The notes: generated by a model from the sequence alone, not told the origin. Numbered from the stretch's first letter, positions 1-8,320 are shown. The stretch: 64,000 bases of DNA from Bacillus_AB infantis_C (GCF_050107595.1 NZ_JBNILH010000004.1:372001-436000); one strand, 5' to 3'. Numbers and translations are program-made.

Positions 1-42
1 GGTACCAGCGAAGAAACATTTGTGCAAGCGCTTGCAGGTTAG
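1..42 (+). CDS. Possible 3' end of a gene entering from the left
   Basis: Frame 1 is open from the first base to a TAG at 40-42 and encodes the tail GTSEETFVQALAG. The codons look ordinary, but 13 residues are too few to name a family or to prove coding. A cre-like palindrome at 23-36 overlaps it. Confidence 0.3.
   Translation, partial: GTSEETFVQALAG
23..36. promoter_or_regulatory. cre-like palindrome
   Basis: TGCAAGCGCTTGCA is a perfect 14-bp palindrome that fits the CcpA cre core TGNAANCGNWNNCA. It overlaps a possible gene end and no catabolic gene follows within 150 bp, so it could be chance. Confidence 0.3.
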
Positions 43-140
43 ATAAGCAAATTTTACAATAACCGGCATTCCCTTACAACGGAACAAAGTCCTATAATAT
101 GGAGTGGCCGGGGGTTCAGGTCCGCTGGCATTGATCAATT

Positions 141-167
141 GGGCCAGGGGGTCAGACCCCTTGGCCC
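141..167. repeat. Family B palindromic repeat, copy 1
   Basis: An imperfect inverted repeat with outer arms GGGCCAGGGG and CCCCTTGGCCC around GTCAGAC. The same element recurs at 43007-43154 (four copies), 44212-44239 and 52837-52865. It is non-coding and lies between gene ends. Confidence 0.7.
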
Positions 168-213
168 ATTAGCGCAATTAAAAAAGGAACAAGGGGGCTT
201 ACCCTCATCCCTT

Positions 214-513
214 CTACTGTCTTCTCAATTGAAATAAGTATGCTGCAGATACGACGCTTTGCAGCAGGAAGATCAGCAGTATATAAAAGATAAAATAATC
301 ATGGTGCATGATTTTTGTGATGGCGGAGAGAAAGAATCCCAGCATGACACCGGCGGTCAGGAGCTTATAGGAAAGAGACATGACCTTCAGCTGGATCACC
401 TGTCCCCTCTCATCCTTGGATTCACTGTCTTTCTCAAACCTGGCCTTATAGGCCTCCGACAAAATGACACAGACAACAAGTACGACAATCGAAGCATTGA
501 GCATTGAAAACAT
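214..513 (-). CDS. Small membrane protein paired with an XRE regulator
   Basis: A 99-residue hydrophobic protein with about three membrane segments: one at the N terminus, one near the middle and one near the C terminus, with a charged loop (EKDSESKDERG) after the first. The ATG at 513 was chosen because an AGGAGG lies 6 nt upstream, inside the last codons of the regulator gene, so the two are translationally coupled. Pairs of a ~68-residue XRE regulator and a small membrane protein are common in Bacillaceae and usually form self-regulated units. The function of the membrane partner is not known. Confidence 0.75.
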   Translation of the reverse strand: MFSMLNASIVVLVVCVILSEAYKARFEKDSESKDERGQVIQLKVMSLSYKLLTAGVMLGFFLSAITKIMHHDYFIFYILLIFLLQSVVSAAYLFQLRRQ

Positions 514-514
514 C

Positions 515-721
515 TTATTCCTCCTTGTAATCAAAAACGTCCATGATTGGTTTGTCTACTACCTTTGCAATCTTAATGGCCAAAATCAGAGAGGGATTGT
601 ATCTGTTTTTTTCAATGGAAAGGATTGTCTGCCGGCTGACCCCAACTGCATCTGCCAGCTCCTGCTGCGTCATTTTCTTTTCCGCTCTGTACACAGAGAT
701 TTTATTATCAAGCATTTTCAT
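515..721 (-). CDS. XRE-family HTH transcriptional regulator
   Basis: A 68-residue protein that is almost all helix-turn-helix. The core KMTQQELADAVGVSRQTI is typical of small Cro/XRE regulators and is followed by the usual SIEKNRYNPSL. The stop sits one base from the ATG of the membrane protein gene downstream, so they form one operon. Two in-frame ATGs (721 and 715) both follow AAGGGCGG; the second has better spacing and would shorten the protein by two residues. Likely controls its own operon through the TGTAA/TTACA repeats just upstream. Confidence 0.85.
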   Translation of the reverse strand: MKMLDNKISVYRAEKKMTQQELADAVGVSRQTILSIEKNRYNPSLILAIKIAKVVDKPIMDVFDYKEE

Positions 722-750
722 CCGCCCTTTAGGTAAGCCATTGAGTAAAT

Positions 751-801
751 TGTAAAATATTTCTTACATTGTGTAAAGTATTTTTTACAAAAAGTAAGAA
801 A
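751..801. promoter_or_regulatory. Inverted-repeat region upstream of the XRE operon
   Basis: Arms TTTCTTAC (760-767) and GTAAGAAA (794-801) form an inverted repeat, with TGTAA...TTACA pairs nested between them. The stretch is AT-rich and lies 30-80 bp upstream of the XRE gene, where an autorepressor would bind. The rest of 802-1038 shows nothing except the carboxypeptidase ribosome site. Confidence 0.35.
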
Positions 802-1038
802 TTGATTACATATATAGATTCATAGTCATACTTACTCTGAAAACGAGGGACATTGGGCATAGCCCCTTCATACACCCGATAGGACGAACTATTCAATTAT
901 TTCGGAATGCGAAATTTTCGACAACCTTCATTTCATTCCTACAAAACTAGACCCGGGCACAGTTCCTATTTCGACAAGATGTTAGCGGCTTGTCGATTTA
1001 GAATAGTCTTTGTAAGAAAAACAAAGGAGAGTGGCAGG

Positions 1039-2250
1039 ATGAAGAAAAACAAATGGATTGCAGGATTAAGCACAGCAGTTGTTTTATGTGCGGGGGTTGG
1101 AGGCACAGCCATTGCGGCCAAATCTCCTGACAATAGCAAAGCGGGTCAGTATGAGGCCAGCTCTGTGGCTGGATTTACTGACTATGCGGAAATGGTGAAC
1201 AGGCTCCAGCAGATTAAAAAGAGCAGCCAGGGTAAAGTATCGTTATCGGTTGTCGGCCAATCCAATCAGGGGCGGGACATCTATCAGGCAAGGGTCGGTA
1301 CGGGGGATAAAGTGATACTGATTGAAAGCGAGATTCACGGCAATGAAAAGACTGGCACAGAGGCACTGTTAAAAATCCTTCAGTATCTCGGATCCAGCAA
1401 TTCACCGGAAGCCAGGGAAATCCGCGAAAGTGTCACTTTGGTTGTTCTGCCAAAAATGAATCCGGACGCTTCAGAGCTTGACCGACGCGGAAACGATATG
1501 TCCTGGTCGGAAGCTGTGCAGGACTTCCCTCAGCTTGCAGCTGCAGTGAGGCCGGCCTGGAATTATTATGCGTCTGGCACAATCCAGGAGCGGAATTACA
1601 CCGGACAGCCCGGGTTTGATGTAAACCGCGACTTCAACCCTAATCTGGATTACGTCCCCCGAGCCGAGGATTTCCCAGGCAGGTCAAGCCAGCCAGGCTG
1701 GTACATAACACCGGAATCCCAAACCGTCAGGGATGTGTATAAAGGATTAATGGCCGAGTTTGGAAAGGTTGATGTCTTTGTTGACCTTCACCATCAGGGG
1801 CAATACTTTGTAGAGGGAACGGATGACATCGTCACTATGTCCTTGTCAGGCGAGTTTGTGCCTGATCCAAACACTCCGGCAGGAGCAAAATATGCAGAAT
1901 ATGCAGATCAATATAATGTTGAGTTCTCTAAGCAGCTGAATCTAGCAGCTTATAACGCACTGCAGTCGATCGGAAACTCGCCATTTAATAACATCACCCT
2001 CTATCAGCGGAACCTTGACCTTCCAGGAACTGCATTGGGAAGCTTTGCTCTTAACGGCAGCGGCACTGTTCTGTTTGAGGTAAGAGGCCAGTCACATACA
2101 CTTGGCCAAAAGAAAAAAGGTCAGCTTGTCAAAGCAGTCGAAACCGGATTGAATGCCATTATTAAAGGAGTTGCAGACGGATCCGTGGAAAACCTGGATG
2201 CGGATGATTATGAAAAAATCCCGAATACCGCTTATGAGCCAGGGCTGTAA
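1039..2250 (+). CDS. Secreted M14-family zinc carboxypeptidase
   Basis: 403 residues. The ATG at 1039 was chosen because AAAGGAGA lies about 10 nt upstream and it yields a signal peptide (MKKNKWIAGL start, cleavage near residues 26-28). Longer readings from upstream starts have no ribosome site. Peptidase M14 hallmarks are visible: H100 and E103 in the HGNE motif and H251 in VDLHHQG as zinc ligands, and E347 in LFEVRG as catalytic glutamate. FDVNRDFNP (193-201) matches the family's substrate-carboxylate-binding NRD region. It probably trims C-terminal residues from peptides or wall stems outside the cell; the true substrate cannot be read from sequence. Monocistronic, ending at a strong hairpin. 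Confidence 0.9.
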   Translation: MKKNKWIAGLSTAVVLCAGVGGTAIAAKSPDNSKAGQYEASSVAGFTDYAEMVNRLQQIKKSSQGKVSLSVVGQSNQGRDIYQARVGTGDKVILIESEIHGNEKTGTEALLKILQYLGSSNSPEAREIRESVTLVVLPKMNPDASELDRRGNDMSWSEAVQDFPQLAAAVRPAWNYYASGTIQERNYTGQPGFDVNRDFNPNLDYVPRAEDFPGRSSQPGWYITPESQTVRDVYKGLMAEFGKVDVFVDLHHQGQYFVEGTDDIVTMSLSGEFVPDPNTPAGAKYAEYADQYNVEFSKQLNLAAYNALQSIGNSPFNNITLYQRNLDLPGTALGSFALNGSGTVLFEVRGQSHTLGQKKKGQLVKAVETGLNAIIKGVADGSVENLDADDYEKIPNTAYEPGL

Positions 2251-2257
2251 AGGATAA

Positions 2258-2294
2258 AAGAAGCCTCCATCCTATTCAACAGGATGGAGGCTTT
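2258..2294. terminator. Bidirectional Rho-independent terminator
   Basis: Stem AAGCCTCCATCCT / AGGATGGAGGCTT with a 7-nt loop and A/T runs on both sides. It serves the converging carboxypeptidase and LysM genes. Confidence 0.85.
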
Positions 2295-2301
2295 AATTGT
2301 A

Positions 2302-2568
2302 TTAATTGCAGTTATATGTCATTAAACGCTGACCCACATAGATTTTATTCGGATCTGAGATATTGTTCAGTGATGCCAGGTAGGATGTTGTAACCCCATA
2401 TTTAGCGGCAATTTCCGAGAGTGTATCCCCAGATTTCACATAATAATAGACCGGGCCGAAGCAGCCTGGAGGGGCAGCTTCCGCAGTAGATGTTCCAAAG
2501 GTTCCGACTCCGCCCAGGATTCCTAAAGACATAGCAGACGCTAATACGATTTTCCCAAGTTTTTTCAT
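2302..2568 (-). CDS. Small secreted LysM-domain protein
   Basis: 88 residues: a signal peptide ending near TAEAA (residues 27-32), then a single LysM domain (about 42-83) with YVKSGDTLSEIA and NNISDPNKIYVGQRL, and nothing else. LysM binds N-acetylglucosamine-containing peptidoglycan, so this should be a wall-associated protein without a catalytic domain. Cysteines at 36 and 87 flank the domain and could form a disulfide. AGGAGG lies well placed before the ATG. It converges on the M14 peptidase gene with a shared terminator. Confidence 0.85.
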   Translation of the reverse strand: MKKLGKIVLASAMSLGILGGVGTFGTSTAEAAPPGCFGPVYYYVKSGDTLSEIAAKYGVTTSYLASLNNISDPNKIYVGQRLMTYNCN

Positions 2569-2865
2569 AGTGTCTCCTCCTAAAATAGTTTCTGGTTCTT
2601 CCTCTTAAAACTATCAAATATTGACAGCTGCAACAATGGGGTTGACCTTGGGAAAACTCACAAAAATCTTGTCGCTATAACTTAGGCCTTATGGAGTGTT
2701 TATTTGTTGACTGGTCTAATTCAAGAAATGCCAGGTTCTCTATTGCGTAATCTACTCGCAACAGGAGTTAATCTAATGTTCTTTATTGCAATTCCTGCTT
2801 GGGAAAATCCAAAGATGATAGTATCTTTCAGCAAAAAAGAGGAACAAGTACCTGTGCCTCATTCC

Positions 2866-3567
2866 TTATACCGCTTTAGACTGTATCATAAATCTTCTCT
2901 CTCCGTCCCACCATGCTACCCTAAGCTCAGGGTATTGTGAGGATATTAGAATGGCCTCTTCCACATTCACCGTCACCACATGGGTAAAGCCGAGTGAAAT
3001 CGCCATCTCCCCTTTATCGATATGCCCTGCCGCAATCCCATCGCCTTCGCGGACAAAGGAAAAGAGAGTTTCATCCCAAAGGGTCCTCTCAAATTGATGA
3101 TCGGCGATATTTTCCGCTCTTGAAACCCTGCTTTCCGCCGGATTGAGCCTGAACCTTTCCCATGGCAAAATGAAACGGACATTGTTTTCCCTTGTTTCAA
3201 AGCAAAAATAATCCGGCACTGAAGCGGACTTGGGGTCCTTACAGATGACCAGTGTTCTGACATCCATTCCTTGATTGGTCAAAAATTCTCTGCTGCTGAT
3301 CAGTGTTTTACCCATCCCGGCAAAGTCCTCTACAAGCAGCACCTTCTTCAGGCTCGGAGCCGCCCCTTTCCAATCGGCAGACTCGCTGATGCGGTCATAT
3401 GTCAAAAAATAATATGGCAGCCCTGTGAGGAAAGCCAGGTGAAAGCCAGGAAAAGAGCCGCCCCGCAAAATAATCACAAGCGCATCAAAGCCCTCCCTCT
3501 TAATCTCTTCCGCAAGAGAATCAAGTGAAAGGGAGATCTGATTATAATCTAGATATATATTTTTCAT
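2866..3567 (-). CDS. Phosphoribosyltransferase-like protein
   Basis: 233 residues. Residues 77-89 (VLLVEDFAGMGKT) match the PRPP-binding motif of type I phosphoribosyltransferases, and ILRGGSFPG (33-41) fits the first loop of that fold. The C-terminal ~90 residues are not recognised; they hold HIDKGEMA and a Trp-rich tail (AWWDGERRF). Standalone proteins of this kind are usually called phosphoribosyltransferases without a known base. The neighbouring cytosine genes suggest nucleobase salvage, but repeat array A1 and two terminator-like stretches separate them, so that link is weak. Confidence 0.65.
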   Translation of the reverse strand: MKNIYLDYNQISLSLDSLAEEIKREGFDALVIILRGGSFPGFHLAFLTGLPYYFLTYDRISESADWKGAAPSLKKVLLVEDFAGMGKTLISSREFLTNQGMDVRTLVICKDPKSASVPDYFCFETRENNVRFILPWERFRLNPAESRVSRAENIADHQFERTLWDETLFSFVREGDGIAAGHIDKGEMAISLGFTHVVTVNVEEAILISSQYPELRVAWWDGERRFMIQSKAV

Positions 3568-3683
3568 CTATTCTACCTCTTTGCAACAAAACTTATATAA
3601 AACTACTACCTGTGTCATTATAGTACAAAGAAAGAGGAGGGGTAAATGGCAAGATTAAGTGCCAAAGATTGGGTGCCAGAATT

Positions 3684-3840
3684 GGGTACCAGGTATAGTT
3701 CGTGGACACATATGGGGAAAGTGTCTTTTTATGCTACCTGGTACCTTCCGTGGACACATATGGGGAAAGTGTCCTTTTATGCTACCTGGTACCTTCCGTG
3801 GACACTTATGGGGAAGTGTCTTTTTGTGCTACCTGGCACC
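3684..3840. repeat. Family A 48-bp-period repeat array A1 (three units)
   Basis: Boundary motifs GGTACCAGGTA (3685), CTACCTGGTACC (3734, 3782) and CTACCTGGCACC (3829) recur every 47-48 bp. Each unit carries GTGGACAC followed by AAGTGTCTTTT, which can fold into an inner hairpin. Orientation is the same as A2, A3, A4 and A6. This is the only array of the family outside the last 10 kb of the window. Confidence 0.85.
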
Positions 3841-3853
3841 AAATAAGTGTCAC

Positions 3854-3886
3854 CAAAAAAAGGACAGCTGCTTGCTGCCCTTTTTC
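3854..3886 (-). terminator. Terminator of codBA
   Basis: On the minus strand a GGGCAGC/GCTGTCC stem with a 5-nt loop is followed by a run of seven T. It lies just after the codA stop. Confidence 0.8.
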
Positions 3887-3892
3887 TTTTAG

Positions 3893-5164
3893 CTATTTGC
3901 TATAATCTATACTTTCTCTTTGCTCCCCAAGCAGAATAGAAGTCTGCCTTGGGCTTGTCTGCGCGATGATCTTGCCGTTCCTAATAGAGTAAAGGACGGC
4001 TGCCTGTTTGCGGATGGCTTCGTATTCATTTTCAGCGTCAAGGACAATGAAGCTGGCCGGTTTTCCAGCTTCTATCCCGTAGCTGTCTTCGATATGAAGC
4101 GTCTTGGCGCTGTTATCTGTAATCAGATCGAAGGAACGGACAATTTCTTCATAACCCATGAGCTGGGATACGTGGATGCCCATGTGGAGAACCTGAAGCA
4201 TATTGCCTGTACCAAGCGGGTACCAAGGATCAAAGATATCATCATGGCCGAAGCTCACATTCATTCCCGCTTCAAGAAGCTCCTTCACTCTTGTGATGCC
4301 CCTCCGCTTTGGATACGTATCAAAACGGCCCTGAAGATGGATATTCACAAGGGGGTTAGCCACAAAGTTTATTCCCGACATCTTCAGCAGCCTGAAGAGC
4401 TTGTAGGCATAAGCATCATTATAGGAGCCCATCGCCGTCGTATGGCTGGCCGTCACCTTGCTGCCGAACCCCCGCTCATATGCTTCCGCTGCCACTACTT
4501 CTACAAACCGTGACTGCTCATCATCGATTTCGTCGCAGTGAATGTCTACAAGACGGTCATATTTTTCCGCAAGGTCGAATGCAATTTTCATAGAAGATAC
4601 GCCATATTCTCTCGTAAACTCAAAGTGCGGGATGCCGCCGACCACGTCTGCACCCATTTTCAGCGCTTCTTCCATCAGTTCTGCCCCGCTTGGATAAGAA
4701 AGAATTCCCTCCTGCGGAAAAGCGACCAGCTGCAGATCAACATGTGAAGCCATTTCTTCTTTTACTTCTAAAAGCGCCTTCAGCGCAGTCAAGGTTGGAT
4801 CCGTCACATCCACATGTGTGCGGACATGCTGAATTCCCTGTGCGATCTGCCATTTGAGCGCTTTTTTAGCCCGCGCCTTTACATCCTCATGTGTCAAAGT
4901 CTCCTTACGCTGAGCCCATCTCTGGATCCCCTCGAACAGTGTGCCGCTCTGATTCCATTCAGGCTCGCCTGCTGTCAGTGTTGTATCAAGGTGGATATGT
5001 GGTTCGATGAAAGGTGCTGTAACGAGCCCCCCTTTTATATCCAGCTCCTCGCCTTCCCAATCTGTTACATCTCCCTGCGACAATTCCGCAATCTTTTCGT
5101 CTCTTACTATTATATTCCATAGCCCATCCTGGCTTCTTAGCTTCGCATTTTTGATTAACATCAT
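3893..5164 (-). CDS. codA: Cytosine deaminase
   Basis: 423 residues, matching the ~427 of E. coli CodA. This amidohydrolase turns cytosine into uracil plus ammonia in the cytoplasm. Metal and active-site motifs are all present: H56 and H58 in EPHIHLD, H209 with E212 in DIHCDE, H241 in ASHTT and D308 in GHDDI. The segment AGEPEWNQSGTLFEG (65-79) is characteristic of CodA. The start ATGATG follows the codB stop directly and uses AAGGTG inside the end of codB, so the two genes are translationally coupled. With codB this makes a cytosine import and salvage operon controlled by the PyrR leader upstream of codB. Confidence 0.95.
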   Translation of the reverse strand: MMLIKNAKLRSQDGLWNIIVRDEKIAELSQGDVTDWEGEELDIKGGLVTAPFIEPHIHLDTTLTAGEPEWNQSGTLFEGIQRWAQRKETLTHEDVKARAKKALKWQIAQGIQHVRTHVDVTDPTLTALKALLEVKEEMASHVDLQLVAFPQEGILSYPSGAELMEEALKMGADVVGGIPHFEFTREYGVSSMKIAFDLAEKYDRLVDIHCDEIDDEQSRFVEVVAAEAYERGFGSKVTASHTTAMGSYNDAYAYKLFRLLKMSGINFVANPLVNIHLQGRFDTYPKRRGITRVKELLEAGMNVSFGHDDIFDPWYPLGTGNMLQVLHMGIHVSQLMGYEEIVRSFDLITDNSAKTLHIEDSYGIEAGKPASFIVLDAENEYEAIRKQAAVLYSIRNGKIIAQTSPRQTSILLGEQRESIDYSK

Positions 5165-6427
5165 TTAGCTCACCTTTTCCATTTCTGTTATTGTGCCTGT
5201 GTTTGCCGTGAGAGCTGCAAGCTTGGAGATGACGATGAATGTGATCGCCGCCCCAAGCAGTGCATTGACCGGAGGAATTCCCGGGATGAAATTCGCAGCA
5301 GCCACACCCGCACCCCAGGCAATCATGGCCGGCCAGTTGACAGCTTTGAATGTCATTTGCTCAAACTTCTTGTACTTGCCTCTGTTGATGATAAAATAGT
5401 CCGCCAGAATGATGGCTCCAACAGGCGGCAGAGCTGCCCCAAGGATGGTCAGCCATCCGACAAAGTTATTGTAAAGCCACATCGCGAGGATTGTACCGAC
5501 GATTCCGTTAAAAATGACAACCTTGCTTTTTGCAATTTTTGTGATGCTTGAGAAGCCGAGGCCGGATGCATACAGCGCATTGTCATTGGTTGTCCAGATA
5601 TTAAGTCCGAGCACCAGGATGGCCGGGAGAATTAACTTTTGAATGAACATCACTTCTGAAATATCCGATTGGCCAGTTGCGATAGCACCGATCGCTCCGA
5701 AGATGAACATGAGTGAATTTCCGATAAAGAAGGCAATTACAGTCGTAATGACTGCTGAGCGCTTTGTATGAGCAAAGCGGGCAAAATCAGGCGTAAGCGT
5801 TCCAGCACTGATAAAAGAACCCACACAGATCGTCAATGCCGCAGCAAGCCCGATTGCTTCTGTTGGCTGATACTGCATTAGGCCATCTAACCCGCCAACC
5901 GTTTCTGTTGCCTTGAATACTGAAAAGCTGCCAAGAATTGTGATGAGAGGGACCGCGATAAAACTTAAGATCGCCAAAGCCTTCATTCCAAAAAACGCTG
6001 TCGCCGTCATCAGGATGCCGGCAATCGCAATCAGCAGATACGCATCAAGCCCTGTCACCTTCTGGACAGGAAGAGCAAACATCGCCACACCCACGCCGAA
6101 CCAGCCGACCTGGGTCGCTGCCAGTAAGAATGAAGAAAGATAAGAACCCTTTTCACCGAACGCATAGCGCGTCAGCAGATGTGTCGATAAACCCGTCTTT
6201 GCCGCGATATAAGCGAGCGCCCCTGTATAAGCGCCAAGAATCAGGTTCCCTGCCAGCACAATGCCGATAAATTGCATAAAAGTCAGCCCTGAACCAAGAG
6301 TCCCCCCTGACCACATGCTTGCCGAGAAAAACGTCAGTCCCAGCATCACCACAAGCATTCTCCAAAAGCCGCTGCGGTGCTTCTGCGGAACCGCACTCAG
6401 TGAAAAATCCAAATCTGCTTTACTCAT
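5165..6427 (-). CDS. codB: Cytosine permease (NCS1 family)
   Basis: About 420 residues with roughly 12 membrane segments, of the NCS1 nucleobase:cation symporter family. It imports cytosine for CodA. The start is the ATG at 6427, giving MSKADLDFSLSAV. AGGAGG at 6435-6440 lies 7 nt upstream, whereas the ATG at 6433 overlaps it too closely. The frame stays open upstream into the leader, but that extension would translate the attenuator and is rejected. The gene is immediately followed by codA. Confidence 0.92.
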   Translation of the reverse strand: MSKADLDFSLSAVPQKHRSGFWRMLVVMLGLTFFSASMWSGGTLGSGLTFMQFIGIVLAGNLILGAYTGALAYIAAKTGLSTHLLTRYAFGEKGSYLSSFLLAATQVGWFGVGVAMFALPVQKVTGLDAYLLIAIAGILMTATAFFGMKALAILSFIAVPLITILGSFSVFKATETVGGLDGLMQYQPTEAIGLAAALTICVGSFISAGTLTPDFARFAHTKRSAVITTVIAFFIGNSLMFIFGAIGAIATGQSDISEVMFIQKLILPAILVLGLNIWTTNDNALYASGLGFSSITKIAKSKVVIFNGIVGTILAMWLYNNFVGWLTILGAALPPVGAIILADYFIINRGKYKKFEQMTFKAVNWPAMIAWGAGVAAANFIPGIPPVNALLGAAITFIVISKLAALTANTGTITEMEKVS

Positions 6428-6502
6428 TTCCATTCCTCCTATAAGTTTCAATAATGTTGAAACTGGTACCAAAGGAGACTTCGATGATAAGAAGCTGGAA
6501 CG

Positions 6503-6542
6503 AAAAAAGGCTTCTCGCCGTTTCCGACAAGAAGCCTTTTTC
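6503..6542 (-). terminator. Attenuator terminator in the codBA leader
   Basis: On the minus strand the stem AGGCTTCT...AGAAGCCT is preceded by an A run and followed by TTTTTT, about 75 nt before the codB ATG. Together with the PyrR site upstream it forms a classical transcription attenuator. Confidence 0.85.
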
Positions 6543-6609
6543 CACATGAAAAACCAGCGGGCAGGATACACCTCACCCAATGATTCTCATAATTTCCGCT
6601 GTCCTTGCC

Positions 6610-6623
6610 AGCCTCACGGGACT
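6610..6623 (-). promoter_or_regulatory. PyrR-binding RNA site (pyrimidine attenuator)
   Basis: The minus strand reads AGTCCCGTGAGGCT, an exact match to the Bacillus PyrR binding-loop consensus ARUCCNGNGAGGYU. It sits at the 5' part of the ~220-nt codBA leader, upstream of the intrinsic terminator. As in the B. subtilis pyr operon, UMP-bound PyrR should stabilise this anti-antiterminator and cause termination, so cytosine uptake and deamination would fall when pyrimidines are plentiful. Confidence 0.85.
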
Positions 6624-6655
6624 GAATTAAAGGTACCAGTATTTAATTGGTTATT

Positions 6656-6684
6656 ATTATTGCAGAAAAATAGGGGGATGTCAA
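6656..6684 (-). promoter_or_regulatory. codBA promoter
   Basis: Minus strand: TTGACA (6679-6684), 17-bp spacer, AATAAT (6656-6661). This fits SigA and puts the start of transcription just before the PyrR site. Confidence 0.75.
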
Positions 6685-6875
6685 TGAGGGGGGTGGCGGG
6701 AAAAGGTGAGGTTTTACGATTTTGTGGGTTTTTCTCGGAAAATTGGATGCCAGCCTTGCAGAAGGAGGTTGAATCGGAAGAGAATGTCCAGCTGGACCGT
6801 ATTTGAGTATGGCATAGCATGAAAAATACCCTTCTACAGTATGTAAAAGGGACAGTCAAGCTGCAATCATATAAG

Positions 6876-6970
6876 ATTCTACATAAATATTCTATTTTTC
6901 TACATAAATTCTTAATTATTCTACCTATTTTTACAGTTATTCTACATAAAAACAGCGTCATTCTACATAA
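6876..6970. repeat. 21-bp-period repeat array 1
   Basis: ATTCTACATAAA-like motifs start at 6876, 6897 (TTTCTAC), 6918, 6939 and 6960, each exactly 21 bp apart, or two helical turns. The ~10 bases between motifs vary. Read on the minus strand the motif is GTAGAAT and lies 190-290 bp upstream of the codBA promoter. A sister array lies at 7974-8066. Confidence 0.8.
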
Positions 6971-7034
6971 AATACATTTATTGGAAAACTACACGCCCTT
7001 ACACCGCAAAAATGCCCCCAGAACCAAATCAATA

Positions 7035-7664
7035 TCAGTTAAAAACAGACAAAGAACCTGCTCCCATAACCCAGGTCCGGGCCATCAGCATATCCCCAGC
7101 CGATGTCATATGCACCCCATCTGTCGTCAGCTTAAGTTTACCTCCCGACTTCAGATACCGGATAAATGCCTTATGCTCCGTAACAACCGCTGCATTGAAC
7201 TGCTCAGCCATTTCATGCACTGCCTCAACATACGGGACAAGCAGCCTATTGCCTTCCGACTGGACATCCTCCTCAATAACAGTCGGCTCCATAAGCACAA
7301 TTTCAGCTTTCGTCTTCTCTTTCACTTCTGTCAGCAAGTCCTCATAAACTTCTTTAAATCGCCCAGGCTCTATCTGCACGATCCCTGGACTGTCCAGCTG
7401 CCTCCATACATCATTTATGCCAATCGAAATGGAAACAAGATCCGGCTGAATATCAATGACATCCGCCTTCCAGCGGTCGGCAAGGTCAGTCACGCGGTTG
7501 CCGCTCACACCTCTGTTGATAAACTCTAACTTCTTTTCAGGAAAAGACGTTATATAATAGTCACGCAGATTCCTTACATAACCGAATCCAATCTGCTCAG
7601 GATCCTCTCTTCTGCCGTGATCTGTGATGCTGTCGCCGATAAATAAGATTTTTTTTGCTGCCAT
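7035..7664 (-). CDS. SGNH/GDSL-family hydrolase
   Basis: 209 residues. SGNH hydrolase blocks are complete: nucleophile S12 in FIGDSITD, a glycine in RGVSGNR (51-57), N84 in GIND and the D182/H185 pair in TDGVHMT. These enzymes remove acyl groups from esters, often acetyl groups on sugars or wall polymers. No signal peptide, so cytoplasmic. The ATG at 7664 was chosen because AGGTG lies 6 nt upstream; the GTG three codons earlier overlaps that site. Monocistronic, and flanked on both sides by arrays of 21-bp-phased repeats. The substrate cannot be deduced. Confidence 0.85.
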   Translation of the reverse strand: MAAKKILFIGDSITDHGRREDPEQIGFGYVRNLRDYYITSFPEKKLEFINRGVSGNRVTDLADRWKADVIDIQPDLVSISIGINDVWRQLDSPGIVQIEPGRFKEVYEDLLTEVKEKTKAEIVLMEPTVIEEDVQSEGNRLLVPYVEAVHEMAEQFNAAVVTEHKAFIRYLKSGGKLKLTTDGVHMTSAGDMLMARTWVMGAGSLSVFN

Positions 7665-7900
7665 ATGCTTCACCTGCTTTTATTTGATACTTTTTATATT
7701 AGCTAATCTCCCCGGGGATTCCTGCTGGTGAGATAAGGTTGCAGGCTGCATGACGTATGGTTCCGCTGTATGTCTGGGAAAAATGAGAGAGAAGACGAAG
7801 TCATCTTATGGATGAGAATTGGACTGCCGCCCGAGCAAAAAGCTGTGTAAACAGGTAAATTTGTTAAGCCGATGAGTATTGAAGGTTGAAAAAGCATAAA

Positions 7901-7936
7901 AAATGCCCCTCTATCAAGTGCTGGAGGGGCATTTCT
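7901..7936. terminator. Orphan hairpin with terminator character
   Basis: AAATGCCCCTC / GAGGGGCATTT with a 12-nt loop, flanked by A and T runs. No convincing gene ends here. It lies between the SGNH gene and repeat array 2, so it may be left from a lost gene. Confidence 0.6.
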
Positions 7937-7973
7937 CATTGATTGAGATAGGATTTTATCTGTATCCAGTGCG

Positions 7974-8066
7974 ATTCTACCGACTTTAGCTTTTATTCTA
8001 CCAACTCTTTTGGTTATTCTACCAAATCTCGAATTTTTCTACCAACTCGGCCATTTATTCTACCAA
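7974..8066. repeat. 21-bp-period repeat array 2
   Basis: ATTCTACCAACT-like motifs start at 7974, 7995, 8016, about 8036 (TTTCTACCAAC) and 8057, with steps of 21, 21, 20 and 21 bp. The leading heptamer is shared with array 1 but the continuation differs (CCAAC rather than ATAAA). It lies about 310-400 bp upstream of the SGNH start. Confidence 0.8.
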
Positions 8067-8320
8067 CCTCTCTAACCAAACCAGAAAATTACATTCATTA
8101 CCAAAACTTGCACCAAGCCCGATATATAGCACTACTTAACGCCCTAACCTATCAGCGACTGATAATACTCATACCTAACTAGTAACATAAACATTTCCTT
8201 CTTTCCCCTGCCGTACACAGGACCAGAAAACCAGTACTTATCTCCAGGATTACCTCTGCACCTTTCCACATTTTCCCTTTAAACATCTTTCGACCCCTGC
8301 CGATATAACCAGAAAGAGCT

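Noticed and set aside
2704..2940. 78-codon + strand frame
   Set aside because: Runs into the 3' end of the phosphoribosyltransferase-like gene on the other strand, with no family resemblance.
3646..3905. Short proteins encoded in the family A array A1
   Set aside because: All three frames are open only because the 48-bp unit lacks stops (48 is a multiple of 3); translations repeat the unit.
6428..6580. N-terminal extension of CodB by about 50 codons to an upstream start
   Set aside because: The extension translates the attenuator terminator, has Arg/Lys/Ser-rich non-family sequence, and the ATG at 6427 has a perfect ribosome site.
6819..7529. 236-codon + strand frame through array 1 and the SGNH gene
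   Set aside because: It is antisense to the SGNH hydrolase gene and its apparent heptad repeats (ILHKxxx) only mirror the 21-bp DNA period; no ribosome site.
7703..7939. 78-codon minus-strand frame
   Set aside because: Composition is not protein-like, no ribosome site, and it includes the orphan terminator hairpin.
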